Below, in pieces: positions 8,055 to 16,718 of a stretch of DNA of 64,000 bases (position 1 is its first letter; each line of letters opens with the position of its first letter). Made by a program: the position numbers and the translations under genes. The notes under the pieces are model-generated. The model saw only the letters and a program-made list of their open reading frames with translations, was not told the DNA's origin and made no database searches. Source of the DNA: Scybalousia_A sp045221575 (lineage in GTDB: Bacteria; Bacteroidota; Bacteroidia; Bacteroidales; P3); NCBI GenBank assembly GCA_045221575.1, contig JBGUWU010000024.1, positions 1-64,000 on the forward strand. Direction: 5' to 3'.

Positions 8055-8945
8055 TTACTCTTCTATCGTTACTTCTCTGTTTAAGGAGAATTCAAAACGG
8101 CATTTGTTATTCCCTTTTTCATAATATCCATCTTGTTTATCTCCTAAGCCAACAGCACCGAAGTAAAATAATTTTCCTTTTTTTGCATTTGTTCTTTTGG
8201 TCTTTTCATACAAGAACCACCATCTTCCTTTATCATCAACATACCACCTTAACCATGTACCTAATCTTGTATCGCTCGTTCCGTAATTACGAGTATTGAC
8301 GTTGCTTCTGTTATCATAATGAGTAAATATTTGTTTAATATTAGAAGAATAATTATTTATATATGTAGCATTCCAGCGAGGATTTCTAACTCCTGAATAA
8401 AACCAACGTCTTTGAAACATAGAAAGATTAGGTTTATAACTTTTAGGTACACCTCCGCTTTCTATAGGATCATCTGTATCTCCATATAGCCAAAGTTTGT
8501 AATATCCATTTCCTAAATATTCTTCTATTTCTTGCTCACTTATAAGTCCATTAATAATGTCTTTCCCTATGTTTTCTATACTTCCCAAGTTCTTTTCTTT
8601 ATATAGTTGTGTAAGTTTATTAGTTATCTTTTTTCTACATAAATAATATCCTACATACATAAAAGGAGCAGAAGCTTGTCCGTAAAGAGTTTTGAAAAAC
8701 AACTTAGTATATCGTGCATAACATTCTCGTTTTTCTTTTCTGTGTTCTTTGTCTTTTAGGTAGTCTTTCCAAAGAACCTTGAACATAGAATCATCTTCTT
8801 GTAATTCTAAACTGTCGTTACGAAAAGAATTTGCTGTTATATAGTTTAGATTATAACATAAATCATCGCTATTTTGCTGAGCCGAGGCAACAACAATTAG
8901 CAATACTAAATTAAAAATAAATGTTATGACCTTATTAATATGCAT
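8055..8945 (-). CDS. Exported protein of unknown function (WFYSGVRNPRWN motif)
   Basis: Not recognised with certainty. The start at 8945 (MHINKVITFIFNLVLL...) is chosen because it gives a clean signal peptide ending VVASAQ; an in-frame ATG 45 bases upstream would only add a tail. The mature part has a basic helical stretch (about 60-130), then LWLYGDTDDPIESGG, a Trp/Arg-rich core (QRRWFYSGVRNPRWN) and RLGTWLRWYVDDKGRWWFLY. The combination of an LDGD-like acidic turn and an RNP-W-N core recalls small families found in phages and Bacteroidota genomes, but this is a weak resemblance. A/T-rich repeats of one family lie on both sides, which could mean it was inserted as a unit. Confidence 0.6.
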   Translation of the reverse strand: MHINKVITFIFNLVLLIVVASAQQNSDDLCYNLNYITANSFRNDSLELQEDDSMFKVLWKDYLKDKEHRKEKRECYARYTKLFFKTLYGQASAPFMYVGYYLCRKKITNKLTQLYKEKNLGSIENIGKDIINGLISEQEIEEYLGNGYYKLWLYGDTDDPIESGGVPKSYKPNLSMFQRRWFYSGVRNPRWNATYINNYSSNIKQIFTHYDNRSNVNTRNYGTSDTRLGTWLRWYVDDKGRWWFLYEKTKRTNAKKGKLFYFGAVGLGDKQDGYYEKGNNKCRFEFSLNREVTIEE

Positions 8946-8995
8946 ATTAAATGAGATTAGCAAAAAATATTCCAAACAATCTGCTTTCATTTATG

Positions 8996-9080
8996 AAAAA
9001 ATCAAATCTTTTTCAAAAAAGTCTTGATTTTTTTACAGAGATTTGATGTTTTTTTTCTTTGCTTTTGATTTGACTATATT
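8996..9080 (+). repeat. A/T-rich ATCAAAT repeats, right of the orphan gene
   Basis: Degenerate copies in both orientations: AAATCAAATCTTTTT (about 8998-9012), TCTTGATTTTTTT (9022-9034), GATTTGATGTTTTTTTT (about 9040-9056) and TTTTGATTTGA. They belong to the same family as 4193-4276 and 23772-23876. Confidence 0.55.
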
Positions 9081-9157
9081 TTAGTGTGTTTTCTGAATAA
9101 TGAATTAAAATTATATAAAAAAAAATTCTCTTATTATTTCAGTATCAAAAAAAATTG

Positions 9158-9165
9158 TATTTTTG
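9158..9165 (+). promoter_or_regulatory. -7 promoter element TATTTTTG
   Basis: TATTTTTG followed by C matches the Bacteroidota -7 box and lies 49 bases before the ATG at 9214. No clear -33 element is seen. It supports the downstream start, because the upstream in-frame ATG at 9163 falls within the box. Confidence 0.6.
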
Positions 9166-9213
9166 CAAGTTCAATATAAGAGAATAATTCAAAAATACAT
9201 ACTCATTTATATT

Positions 9214-10023
9214 ATGGCAAAAAAGGTAAAGAAAGAAGAAGAGGTAAAACCGGTATTTAGAAATGAAGAAGCTGATATTACCGTAGAAAATCGTTTGAAA
9301 GCGTTATACAGACTACAAAGAATAGCATCTGAAATAGATAAAATTCGTATTATAAGAGGTGAATTGCCTTTGCAAGTACAAGATTTGGAAGATACTATTG
9401 CTGGTCTTAATACAAGAATAAATAAACTTTCTGAGCAACAAAAGGGATATGAAACTGAGGTTACAGGACACAAGAATGACATCATTTCTTATCAAGAAAG
9501 TATAAAGAAGTATACCGATCAACAAGGTAAGGTTAAAAACAATAGAGAGTTTGAGTCTCTTGCTAAAGAAATCGAATTCCAAAACTTAGAAATTCAACTT
9601 TCAGAAAAGAAAATAAGAGAAGCTAACAGAAATATTGAGGCTATCAAAGAAAGTATAGAAAAATACAATTTTGAAAGAGAAGAGAAACAAAAAGATCTTG
9701 ATGTAAAGAAAGCCGAACTTGATGATATTATAAAAGATACTTCAGAAAGAGAAGAATTATTGGTTAAGCGTGCAGAAGAAGAGGAAAAACATGTGGAAGA
9801 AAGATACCTTACAGCATTCAAACGTATAAGAAATAATGCTAAGAACGGTTTGGCTGTAGTTACAGTAGATAGAGATGCTTGTGGAGGTTGCTTTAACAAG
9901 ATAGCACATCAAAGACAAATGGAAATACAAATGCACAAAAAAATAATTGTCTGCGAATATTGTGGTAGAATCCTTGTTGATGAACCAATAGTAACTGAAG
10001 TTGAAAAAGAAATGGCAGAATAA
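9214..10023 (+). CDS. Coiled-coil zinc-ribbon protein (C4-type, CT398-like)
   Basis: A cytoplasmic protein of unknown exact role, from a family with a long coiled-coil hairpin followed by a four-cysteine zinc ribbon. The start is set at 9214 (MAKKVKKEEEVKP); an ATG at 9163 overlaps the promoter. Residues about 30-195 are heptad-rich coiled coil. The ribbon is CGGCFNKIAHQRQ ... VCEYCGRILVDE near 225-260. Homologues have been linked to flagella, secretion or nucleic-acid binding elsewhere; nothing here decides between these. Confidence 0.85.
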   Translation: MAKKVKKEEEVKPVFRNEEADITVENRLKALYRLQRIASEIDKIRIIRGELPLQVQDLEDTIAGLNTRINKLSEQQKGYETEVTGHKNDIISYQESIKKYTDQQGKVKNNREFESLAKEIEFQNLEIQLSEKKIREANRNIEAIKESIEKYNFEREEKQKDLDVKKAELDDIIKDTSEREELLVKRAEEEEKHVEERYLTAFKRIRNNAKNGLAVVTVDRDACGGCFNKIAHQRQMEIQMHKKIIVCEYCGRILVDEPIVTEVEKEMAE

Positions 10024-10035
10024 TTTTTTAGAATC

Positions 10036-10070
10036 ACAAGGATTTTAGGGCGAAAACCTAAAGTCCTTGT
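10036..10070 (+). other. Strong RNA hairpin between zinc-ribbon gene and pyrC
   Basis: ACAAGGATTTTAGG pairs with CCTAAAGTCCTTGT around a GCGAAAA loop, about 14 pairs with one mismatch. No T-run follows, so it is not a standard terminator. It lies 18 bases before the pyrC start and could slow read-through, protect an mRNA end or affect pyrC translation. Confidence 0.6.
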
Positions 10071-10087
10071 TCATATATAAGAGATAA

Positions 10088-11422
10088 ATGTACATATATT
10101 TGAAGAACGCTTCTATAAGTTCCAAGAACATAAGGGGCTTTGAGGGAGTGAAAAAAAATATCCTTATTGAAGACGAATATATAAAGGAAGTCTGCGATAA
10201 GGATATTTCTTTGTCGGAAGACACAAAGGTTATAGATTGTGAAGGGTTAGTTGTTCTGCCTGGAGTTATTGACACCCATGTTCATTTCCGCCAACCTGGA
10301 GCAGAATATAAGGCAGATATGAACTCAGAAAGCTTGGCTTGTCTCGCAGGAGGAGTTACTTCTGTGTTTGATATGCCTAATAATTCTCCTGCCATAGTTA
10401 GCAAAGAACTACTAAATGAAAAATATGTTCTTTGCGAAGAAAATATGCACTGTAATTATTCTTTGTATTTTGGACTTACCAACAACAATATAGACGAAGC
10501 AATAAATTTAGAAAATGGTAGTATCGCGGGATTAAAACTATTTCTTGGCTCTTCTACAGGTAATATGCTTGTAGATAGAAAGGAAAGTATTGAAAAACTG
10601 TTTAAACAATCTCCTTTTGTGATAACGGCACATTGTGAAGATGAACAAATAATAAAGACGAATAATCAAAAGTATAGAGAAATTATCCCTTTACCTTATA
10701 ATATACACTCCTTAATCAGAACAGAAGAAGCTTGTTTTGAAAGTAGTAAGTTTGCTATTGAGTTAGCCAAACGATACAATACACAGTTTCATCTTGCACA
10801 TCTAACAACAGGAAAAGAAATCTCTCTTTTGAACAATGATAAGGTAGAAAATAAAAATATAACATCTGAAGTTAGTCCAAATCATTTGTTTTTCTGTGAT
10901 GAAGATTACAAAACTTTAGGTAATCTTATAAAGTGTAATCCTGCAATAAAGACATCAAAGGATAGAAAACTACTTAGACAGGCTTTGAAAGAAGGTTATA
11001 TAGATATGATAGCGACAGACCACGCTCCACATCTTTTAAGTGAAAAACAAAAAGACTATTTCTCTGCTCCGTCTGGCATTCCTTCTATTCAATTTTCTTT
11101 ATTGATGATGTTGGAAATAGCACAAGAAGAACAATGGGATTTGTCTTTGATTGTGGAAAAGATGATGGAAAACTCTGCATTGAGATTTAATATTAAGAAG
11201 CGTGGATTTATAAAACCAGGATATTTTGCTGACCTTGTGTTTGTCAAATTAAGAGAAAAGAACGTAGTGAAAAAAGAAAACATATTCTCAAAATGTGCGT
11301 TCTCTCCTTTGGAAAATCATTGCTTTAACAATTCTATTTACATGACGATGTTGAATGGCAATGTTGTTTATCAAAATGGTAAAGTAGAAAATCAAATAAA
11401 AGCAAAACGTTTGGAACTATGA
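10088..11422 (+). CDS. pyrC: Dihydroorotase (class I)
   Basis: Converts carbamoyl-aspartate to dihydroorotate in pyrimidine synthesis. Metal ligands are visible in DTHVHFRQPG, LKLFLGSSTG (Lys region), ITAHCED, FHLAHLTTG and IATDHAPHL, with the flexible loop around SAPSGIPS. Length 444 is normal for class I. The 3' end overlaps the S4-domain gene by four bases (ATGA), implying coupled translation. No other pyrimidine gene is near. Confidence 0.94.
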   Translation: MYIYLKNASISSKNIRGFEGVKKNILIEDEYIKEVCDKDISLSEDTKVIDCEGLVVLPGVIDTHVHFRQPGAEYKADMNSESLACLAGGVTSVFDMPNNSPAIVSKELLNEKYVLCEENMHCNYSLYFGLTNNNIDEAINLENGSIAGLKLFLGSSTGNMLVDRKESIEKLFKQSPFVITAHCEDEQIIKTNNQKYREIIPLPYNIHSLIRTEEACFESSKFAIELAKRYNTQFHLAHLTTGKEISLLNNDKVENKNITSEVSPNHLFFCDEDYKTLGNLIKCNPAIKTSKDRKLLRQALKEGYIDMIATDHAPHLLSEKQKDYFSAPSGIPSIQFSLLMMLEIAQEEQWDLSLIVEKMMENSALRFNIKKRGFIKPGYFADLVFVKLREKNVVKKENIFSKCAFSPLENHCFNNSIYMTMLNGNVVYQNGKVENQIKAKRLEL

Positions 11423-11790
11423 GGATAGATAAATGGCTTTGGTGCGTTAGATTGTATAAAACAAGGACAATAGCTGCTGATGCTTGTAATGCAGGAAAGG
11501 TTTCTTTAAATAATGTTTCAACTAAACCTTCTAAGGAAGTAAGCATTGGAGATATAGTTGTTGTGAATCAAAACCCAATACATAAGACTGTTAAGGTGGT
11601 TGGCTTGCTTAATAATCGTATTCCAGCTAAAGATGTTCCTAAATATTACGAAGACTTAACTCCTCAAGAAGAATATGATAAACAAGAAATGATGCGTATG
11701 ATGTATTATGAAAGAAGAGATGCTCATACGGGAAGACCTACTAAACGAGAAAGAAGAGATATAGAAAAATTTAAAGAAAATAATTGGTAA
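11419..11790 (+). CDS. S4-domain RNA-binding protein (Hsp15 family)
   Basis: Small RNA-binding protein related to Hsp15, which in Escherichia coli rescues stalled 50S subunits carrying peptidyl-tRNA. The S4 fold covers residues 1-60: MRIDKWLWCVRLYKTRT, then GKVSLNNVSTKPSKEVSIGD. The basic, Arg/Lys/Glu-rich tail (TGRPTKRERRDIEKFKENNW) is typical. It overlaps the pyrC stop by four bases and is followed 10 bases later by the acetyltransferase gene. Confidence 0.9.
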   Translation: MRIDKWLWCVRLYKTRTIAADACNAGKVSLNNVSTKPSKEVSIGDIVVVNQNPIHKTVKVVGLLNNRIPAKDVPKYYEDLTPQEEYDKQEMMRMMYYERRDAHTGRPTKRERRDIEKFKENNW

Positions 11791-11800
11791 AAATAAGATT

Positions 11801-12376
11801 ATGAAAAATGTTTTTTGTCATTCTTCTTCAATAATAGAAGACAATGTAATTATAGGTAAAGATACTAAGGTTTGGCATTTTACTCATATTATGCAAGGAG
11901 CAGAAATAGGAGAGAGATGTAACATTGGTCAGAATGTTTTTATTGCTTCTAAGGTTAAAATAGGCAATGGAGTTAAGATACAAAACAACGTTTCTCTTTA
12001 TACAGGAGTGGAATGTGAAGATGATGTTTTTTTGGGACCATCTTGTGTCTTTACTAACGTGATAAATCCTCGTTCTTTTATTGAAAGAAAAACAGAATAC
12101 AAAAAAACATTAATGAAGAGGGGTGCTTCAATAGGAGCAAATGCAACAATAGTCTGCGGAAATACTATAGGAAAATATGCTTTGGTTGGTGCTGGTTCTG
12201 TTGTTAGAGAAAATGTGGAAGATTATGCTTGTGTAAGTGGTAATCCTGCAAAAAAAATAGGTTATGTTGGAGAATATGGACATAGACTAAACTTTAATGA
12301 AGAAAATATTGCTGTAGAAAAAGAAAGCGACTTTGTTTATAGATTAACTGACGAAGGAGTAAAACGAATGAAATAA
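11801..12376 (+). CDS. WbpD/WlbB-like N-acetyltransferase (left-handed beta-helix)
   Basis: Likely acetylates the 3-amino group of UDP-2-acetamido-3-amino-2,3-dideoxyglucuronate. Hexapeptide repeats run through the whole protein. The pattern closely follows the WbpD/WlbB group: KVWHFTHIMQGAEIGERCNIG, NGVKIQNNVSLYTGVECED, FGPS-type VFLGPSCVFTNVINPRSF, then RGASIGANATIVCGNTIGKY and YACVSGNPAKKIGYV. The C-terminal extension carries no Cys pair, unlike some relatives. It lies directly upstream of the matching oxidoreductase. Confidence 0.87.
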   Translation: MKNVFCHSSSIIEDNVIIGKDTKVWHFTHIMQGAEIGERCNIGQNVFIASKVKIGNGVKIQNNVSLYTGVECEDDVFLGPSCVFTNVINPRSFIERKTEYKKTLMKRGASIGANATIVCGNTIGKYALVGAGSVVRENVEDYACVSGNPAKKIGYVGEYGHRLNFNEENIAVEKESDFVYRLTDEGVKRMK

Positions 12377-12393
12377 TATTTATAATAAAGTTG

Positions 12394-12401
12394 TATTTTT
12401 G
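12394..12401 (+). promoter_or_regulatory. -7 promoter element TATTTTTG before the WlbA-like gene
   Basis: TATTTTTG followed by C lies 27 bases before the start at 12428, in the short spacer after the acetyltransferase gene. It suggests an internal promoter for the oxidoreductase in addition to read-through. No clear -33 element is seen. Confidence 0.5.
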
Positions 12402-12427
12402 CAAGACCGTAATTTTGTAGTAGAAAT

Positions 12428-13393
12428 ATGAAAAACTTTGCAATAATAGGAGTAGGTGGTTATATAGCACCAAGACATTTGAAAGCAATAAAAGACACAA
12501 ATAATAATCTTATCTGTGCTTTGGATACAAATGACAGCGTAGGAATTATGGATTCTTATTTTCCTATGTGTAATTTCTATACTGAGTATGAAAGATTCGA
12601 TAGATATGTTGATAAAATTTCACGTACAGAAAAAAAATTGGATTTTCTTTCTGTTTGTTCCCCTAATTATTTGCACGATTCTCATATTCGTTTTGGATTA
12701 AGAAATAGTTGTGATGTTATTTGTGAAAAACCTATTGTTCTAAATACTTGGAATATTGACTCATTAGAAAGGATAGAAAAAGAAACAGGTAAAAAAGTTT
12801 ATACTATCTTTCAACTTCGCCTACACCCAGCTGTGCAACAATGGAAACAAAAAATAGATTCTGCCCCTAAGGATAAAGTTTTTGATGTGGATTTAACTTA
12901 TATTACTTCTCGTGGACTTTGGTATTACACTTCTTGGAAAGGAGATACGGCAAAGAGTGGAGGAATTGCTACAAACATAGGAGTACATTTTTATGATATG
13001 CTTGCTTGGATATTTGGAGAAGTAAGAGAAAATATTGTACATCTGGCTTCTCATGATAGAGTTGCAGGAATTCTTTATTTTCAAAGAGCAAGGGTGAGAT
13101 ATTTTCTTTCTATAAACTATGATACCTTGCCAGATGAGGTGAAAAAGAGTGGTAAACGTACATATAGAAAGATTGTTTGTGATAATGAAGAAGTGGAATT
13201 TTCAGAAGGTTTTACAGAACTGCATACTGAAAGCTATAAACATATTCTTAAAGGAGAGGGCTTTACACTACAAGACGCAAGAAGCTGTATAGAAATAGTG
13301 AGTTATATACGCAATGCTCAGCCTATTGGTCTAAAAGGAGATTATCACCCGTTAGCAAAACTTGCTCTAACAAAACACCCTTTTGAAATGTGA
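12428..13393 (+). CDS. WlbA/WbpB-like UDP-GlcNAcA 3-dehydrogenase (Gfo/Idh/MocA family)
   Basis: Probable NAD-dependent oxidase of the 3-hydroxyl of UDP-N-acetylglucosaminuronate, the step before amination and the acetyltransferase encoded just upstream. The Rossmann start is FAIIGVGGYIAPRHLKAI; EKPIVLN is the family EKP motif with the catalytic Lys; FQLRLHPAVQQWK and SGGIATNIGVHFYDML match WlbA. The other genes of the pathway (6-dehydrogenase, aminotransferase, epimerase) are not in the window. Confidence 0.88.
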   Translation: MKNFAIIGVGGYIAPRHLKAIKDTNNNLICALDTNDSVGIMDSYFPMCNFYTEYERFDRYVDKISRTEKKLDFLSVCSPNYLHDSHIRFGLRNSCDVICEKPIVLNTWNIDSLERIEKETGKKVYTIFQLRLHPAVQQWKQKIDSAPKDKVFDVDLTYITSRGLWYYTSWKGDTAKSGGIATNIGVHFYDMLAWIFGEVRENIVHLASHDRVAGILYFQRARVRYFLSINYDTLPDEVKKSGKRTYRKIVCDNEEVEFSEGFTELHTESYKHILKGEGFTLQDARSCIEIVSYIRNAQPIGLKGDYHPLAKLALTKHPFEM

Positions 13394-13473
13394 TTTATTT
13401 AACGAAAAATGTATTGTTATTCAGTTGTTTAAAAAAATAAATAACTTAAATCATATATTTTTTCTTTAAAAAA

Positions 13474-13505
13474 TTTGGTGGGAATAAAAAAAGATTATAA
13501 TTTTG
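13474..13505 (+). promoter_or_regulatory. Promoter of tRNA-Asp
   Basis: TTTG (13474-13477), 20-base spacer, TAATTTTG (13498-13505): a full Bacteroidota promoter. The expected start is about 26 bases before the tRNA. Confidence 0.75.
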
Positions 13506-13538
13506 CAAACGCAAATCAGAAATGATTACGGCAGTTTA

Positions 13539-13613
13539 GGTCTGGTAGTTCAGTTTGGTTAGAATACATGCCTGTCACGCATGGGGTCGCGAGTTCGAGT
13601 CTCGTCCAGACCG
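13539..13613 (+). tRNA. tRNA-Asp (anticodon GUC)
   Basis: Cloverleaf: acceptor GGTCTGG (13539-13545) with CCAGACC (13606-13612), anticodon stem CATGC / GCATG around CTGTCAC with GTC at 13574-13576, T arm GCGAG-TTCGAGT-CTCGT (one wobble) and discriminator G, as expected for Asp. CCA is not encoded. The gene has its own promoter and terminator. Confidence 0.96.
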
Positions 13614-13622
13614 CTGAAAAAT

Positions 13623-13660
13623 AAAAATAAGATACTTGATTGAGTATCTTATTTTTTTTG
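13623..13660 (+). terminator. Intrinsic terminator of tRNA-Asp
   Basis: AATAAGATACT (13626-13636) pairs exactly with AGTATCTTATT (13643-13653) around a 6-base loop, followed by an uninterrupted T-run. Confidence 0.88.
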
Positions 13661-13738
13661 TATATCATATCTTAAAACTATTGATCAATTAAAGATATTC
13701 CACTTGCTTATACCGATTTGTCGTTAAAAAGGTGACAA

Positions 13739-14866
13739 TTAAGTTGCTTTATATATTTTTCCAGGTTTGGAGACAACGTAATCTTCTAACTCTAATTCTA
13801 AGAGTAGTGCTGAAAGTTCATAAACAGAAATGTCTGTTTCTATAGCGAGAGTATCTATGTCCAATTCGCCTTTTTGCTTTAAAGTAGAGTAGATTGCTTT
13901 TTGTTTGCTTTGAAGTCGGTCTGCTTTTGAATCTTGTTTGTTTTCTACTATTGTTTGAACTAAATGGTTAATCTGTTGAGGCACTTCCTCCCACATCATT
14001 AGCTTTGCTATACTTTTAGAAGAAGAAAGTATATGAGCACGATTAGATTCTATAAGAAAATTACAACCTTCAGAATACTTATCATTATATCTGCCGGGAA
14101 CAGCAATAACATCTCTATTGTAATCATTTGCTAAACGGGCGGTAATCAAAGCTCCTCCAGTCTTGGCTGCTTCAATAACAATAACTAAATCGCTTAATCC
14201 TGCAATAATTCTATTTCTTTGAGGGAAATTATAAGGAGAAATAGGAGTGTGAGAAAAATATTCTGTTACAAGACCTCCTTTTTCTTTCATTTGTTGGGAT
14301 AAGTTATAATGCTCTCTAGGATATATCATATCTAATCCATGTCCTAAAACACCAAAAGTAGGAATATCATTTGCAAGACTTTGTCTATGTGCCATAGAAT
14401 CTATTCCATAAGCAAGACCACTTATAGTTATAACATCGTTGAAATGTCTTAGTTCTTGAATAATTTCTTCTGTCATCATGCGACCATAATCCGTCGCTTT
14501 TCTTGAGCCGACAATACTTACAACATGCCTTTTTTCTAAATCTCCCTTGCCATCAACAAATAAACAAATAGGAGCATCAGGAATATTCTGCAAACGATGG
14601 GGATAAGAATCGTTAGTAATGAAATAAGAACGGAGATTGTATTTTGCAATAAAGTTTAATTCTTGTTCGCAAGTCGCAAACATTGATTTATTCAAAATGG
14701 AATCTATGGTTCTATTCTTAGTTTTGAAAATCGTTTGCAGATCTTGTCGATTCAATTTAAACAAAGCTTCTGCTGAACCTAAGTGTTTCAAAAGTTCAAT
14801 AGCTATTCTTGGACCAATGCCAGGCGTTCTTGCAAGTGCTAACTCGTAAATAGTAACCATAAACAA
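13739..14866 (-). CDS. dprA: DNA-processing protein DprA
   Basis: Binds incoming single-stranded DNA and loads RecA during transformation. An N-terminal helix-hairpin-helix region (LARTPGIGPRIAIELLKHLG) precedes the Rossmann-like DprA core: VSIVGSRKATDYGR, SGLAYGIDSMAHR, GVLGHGLDMIYPREHYNL, YNFPQRNRIIAGLSD, KTGGALITARLAND. A C-terminal winged-helix domain (about 310-375) follows. It is 8 bases after the thioredoxin-fold lipoprotein gene. The start could also be the Met two codons in. Confidence 0.95.
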   Translation of the reverse strand: MFMVTIYELALARTPGIGPRIAIELLKHLGSAEALFKLNRQDLQTIFKTKNRTIDSILNKSMFATCEQELNFIAKYNLRSYFITNDSYPHRLQNIPDAPICLFVDGKGDLEKRHVVSIVGSRKATDYGRMMTEEIIQELRHFNDVITISGLAYGIDSMAHRQSLANDIPTFGVLGHGLDMIYPREHYNLSQQMKEKGGLVTEYFSHTPISPYNFPQRNRIIAGLSDLVIVIEAAKTGGALITARLANDYNRDVIAVPGRYNDKYSEGCNFLIESNRAHILSSSKSIAKLMMWEEVPQQINHLVQTIVENKQDSKADRLQSKQKAIYSTLKQKGELDIDTLAIETDISVYELSALLLELELEDYVVSKPGKIYKAT

Positions 14867-14874
14867 AGACTATG

Positions 14875-15966
14875 TTATTGCAGAACAAGTTTTATATTCT
14901 TTTCTAAATCTTCTACAATATTGCTTTTAGAGATGAGTTTTCCTTCTTTTGAAAATAAAAGATAGAAAGGAATATCATTGAAATTATATCTGTTCGTTAT
15001 TGTATTTCCATCTGCAATAAGAGAAGTCCAAACAAGAGCATTCTCCTTAGACCATTTAATCCATTCGTTAGGGACAGGGTCTATAGATATACTGATAACT
15101 TCTAAACCCAAAGAGTGATACTTGTTGTATATGTTTTTAAGATTGTTGATTACTTCCGTACATTTTGAACTTTTTACACTCCAAAAATGAACTAAAGTTA
15201 TTTTGTTCTCAAAATCTCTTTCGGTGTATTCTTTTCCGTCTTTATCCTTTGCAGAGAAAACCATTTGTTTTGCCATCGCATCGCGCATAATCTTTTCTTT
15301 GTATTTTGCAACTAAAAATTTATGCCAAGCATTATCTGATTTTTGATTAGAAAGTTCTTCACAGTATTTTAACAAAGGATTATTGTTGTCTTCAATCCCG
15401 TTCATTTGACTAATGATAACTGTATAAGGAAAAGCAGAGTTGGGATATTCATTAGAAAAGTCTTTGCAAAGAGAAACTATTTTATTGTAAGCATTTGTGT
15501 TTTGTGGGTTTTTGTACAAAAAAGCCAATTCAGTATTTATGTTATTAAGAAAATTAGAAAACTTTTCTGCTTGTTTGCTTCCAGAATATGAAACACTCAA
15601 AGGAGATTGACCTGTAGTATATTCTTTTATCCCCGTTATTGTTAAGGTTATATTCTTTCCTTTCTCCACAGGTAGAGGAAGAGTACACATAAAGCGTTTC
15701 TCTTCATTAAGAATGCTGATAGTACAATCTTTTGTTTTGTTTTTTATTTGAAGATTACTTAAATCAAAACTTATCTTTCCGTTTTTTATTTCGCCTTCTG
15801 CAATATCTTCTTGCTGACGTGATGCTATTTGATCTGGATCTGCATAAACAATATAAACCTTTCCGTTAGATAGTTCTGGTACATCAACATTAATTTCGGT
15901 GTGCTTGCTACAAGAAAAGAACAAACAAGACAACACTACACAAAGTACAATAAGTATCTTTTGCAT
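14875..15966 (-). CDS. TlpA-like lipoprotein with DUF4369-type N-terminal domain, one active-site Cys missing
   Basis: Envelope protein: signal peptide with lipobox-like LFFSC (Cys19), an N-terminal beta domain of the DUF4369 type (about 22-130), a helical linker and a C-terminal AhpC/TSA-thioredoxin domain. The usual WCxxC is replaced by FWSVKSSKC, so only the second cysteine remains. Family members normally reduce periplasmic disulfides; this one cannot carry out standard dithiol exchange alone. It could be a monothiol or peroxiredoxin-like enzyme, or a binding protein. It is probably cotranscribed with dprA. Confidence 0.85.
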   Translation of the reverse strand: MQKILIVLCVVLSCLFFSCSKHTEINVDVPELSNGKVYIVYADPDQIASRQQEDIAEGEIKNGKISFDLSNLQIKNKTKDCTISILNEEKRFMCTLPLPVEKGKNITLTITGIKEYTTGQSPLSVSYSGSKQAEKFSNFLNNINTELAFLYKNPQNTNAYNKIVSLCKDFSNEYPNSAFPYTVIISQMNGIEDNNNPLLKYCEELSNQKSDNAWHKFLVAKYKEKIMRDAMAKQMVFSAKDKDGKEYTERDFENKITLVHFWSVKSSKCTEVINNLKNIYNKYHSLGLEVISISIDPVPNEWIKWSKENALVWTSLIADGNTITNRYNFNDIPFYLLFSKEGKLISKSNIVEDLEKNIKLVLQ

Positions 15967-16001
15967 ATCTATAATTATTAATTAATTTTGGTTAAAGCAA
16001 G

Positions 16002-16718
16002 TTAATTTATTTCTTTCTTTTGTCTAACCAATATTTCATCTATCATTCCGTATTCCAAAGCTTCTTGAGAAGTTAGCCAATGATCTCTGTCTGCATCTTG
16101 TTCTATTTTTTCTATTGTTTGACCGCTGTGTTGAGCAATTATAGAGTATAGTTCTTGTTTTGTTTTTTGTATTTCCTGAACCGCAATAACCATATCAGAA
16201 GCTTGACCTTGTGTTCCTCCCATTGGTTGATGTATCATTACTCTTGAGTGTTTTAGAGCAGAACGTTTTTTAGGTGCTCCCGCACAAAGAAGAACACTTG
16301 CCATACTTGCAGCTAAACCTGTACATATTGTTGCAACATCTGGACGTATATATTGCATAGTATCATAGATTCCTAATCCTGCTTGAACATAACCTCCTGG
16401 AGAGTTAAGATATATTTGAATATCATTTTTTGCATCTGCACTTTCAAGAAATAGAAGTTGTGCTTGAATAATATTTGCGACGTCATCATCTATAGCAGTG
16501 CCAAGAAAAATTATTCTATCCATCATAAGACGAGAGAAAACGTCCATTTGCGCTACATTTAATTGACGTTCTTCTATAATTGTAGGATTTATGTAAGCGT
16601 CCTTAGTAGGAGCAAATGCACTTATTCTACTTTGATATTTTTGATAACGGTCAAGTGTTAGGGAATTGATACCTTGTCCTTTTGTTGCAAAAAGATTGAA
16701 TTCTTTATTAAAGTTCAT
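16002..16718 (-). CDS. clpP: ATP-dependent Clp protease proteolytic subunit
   Basis: Serine peptidase core of ClpXP/ClpAP. The start at 16718 (MNFNKEFNLFATKGQGINS) matches Bacteroidota ClpP; a longer frame to 16796 would run over the promoter. Catalytic residues are in CTGLAASMASVLL (Ser), SRVMIHQPMGGTQGQ (His) and the later DADRDHWLT region (Asp side). A -7 TACTTTTG is at 16752-16759 on the minus strand. The clpX gene and trigger-factor gene often found nearby are absent. Confidence 0.96.
   Translation of the reverse strand: MNFNKEFNLFATKGQGINSLTLDRYQKYQSRISAFAPTKDAYINPTIIEERQLNVAQMDVFSRLMMDRIIFLGTAIDDDVANIIQAQLLFLESADAKNDIQIYLNSPGGYVQAGLGIYDTMQYIRPDVATICTGLAASMASVLLCAGAPKKRSALKHSRVMIHQPMGGTQGQASDMVIAVQEIQKTKQELYSIIAQHSGQTIEKIEQDADRDHWLTSQEALEYGMIDEILVRQKKEIN

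Noticed and set aside
8055..8945. Prophage remnant around the orphan gene
   Set aside because: No other phage-like gene, integrase or att-like repeat is nearby; the motif resemblance alone is too weak.
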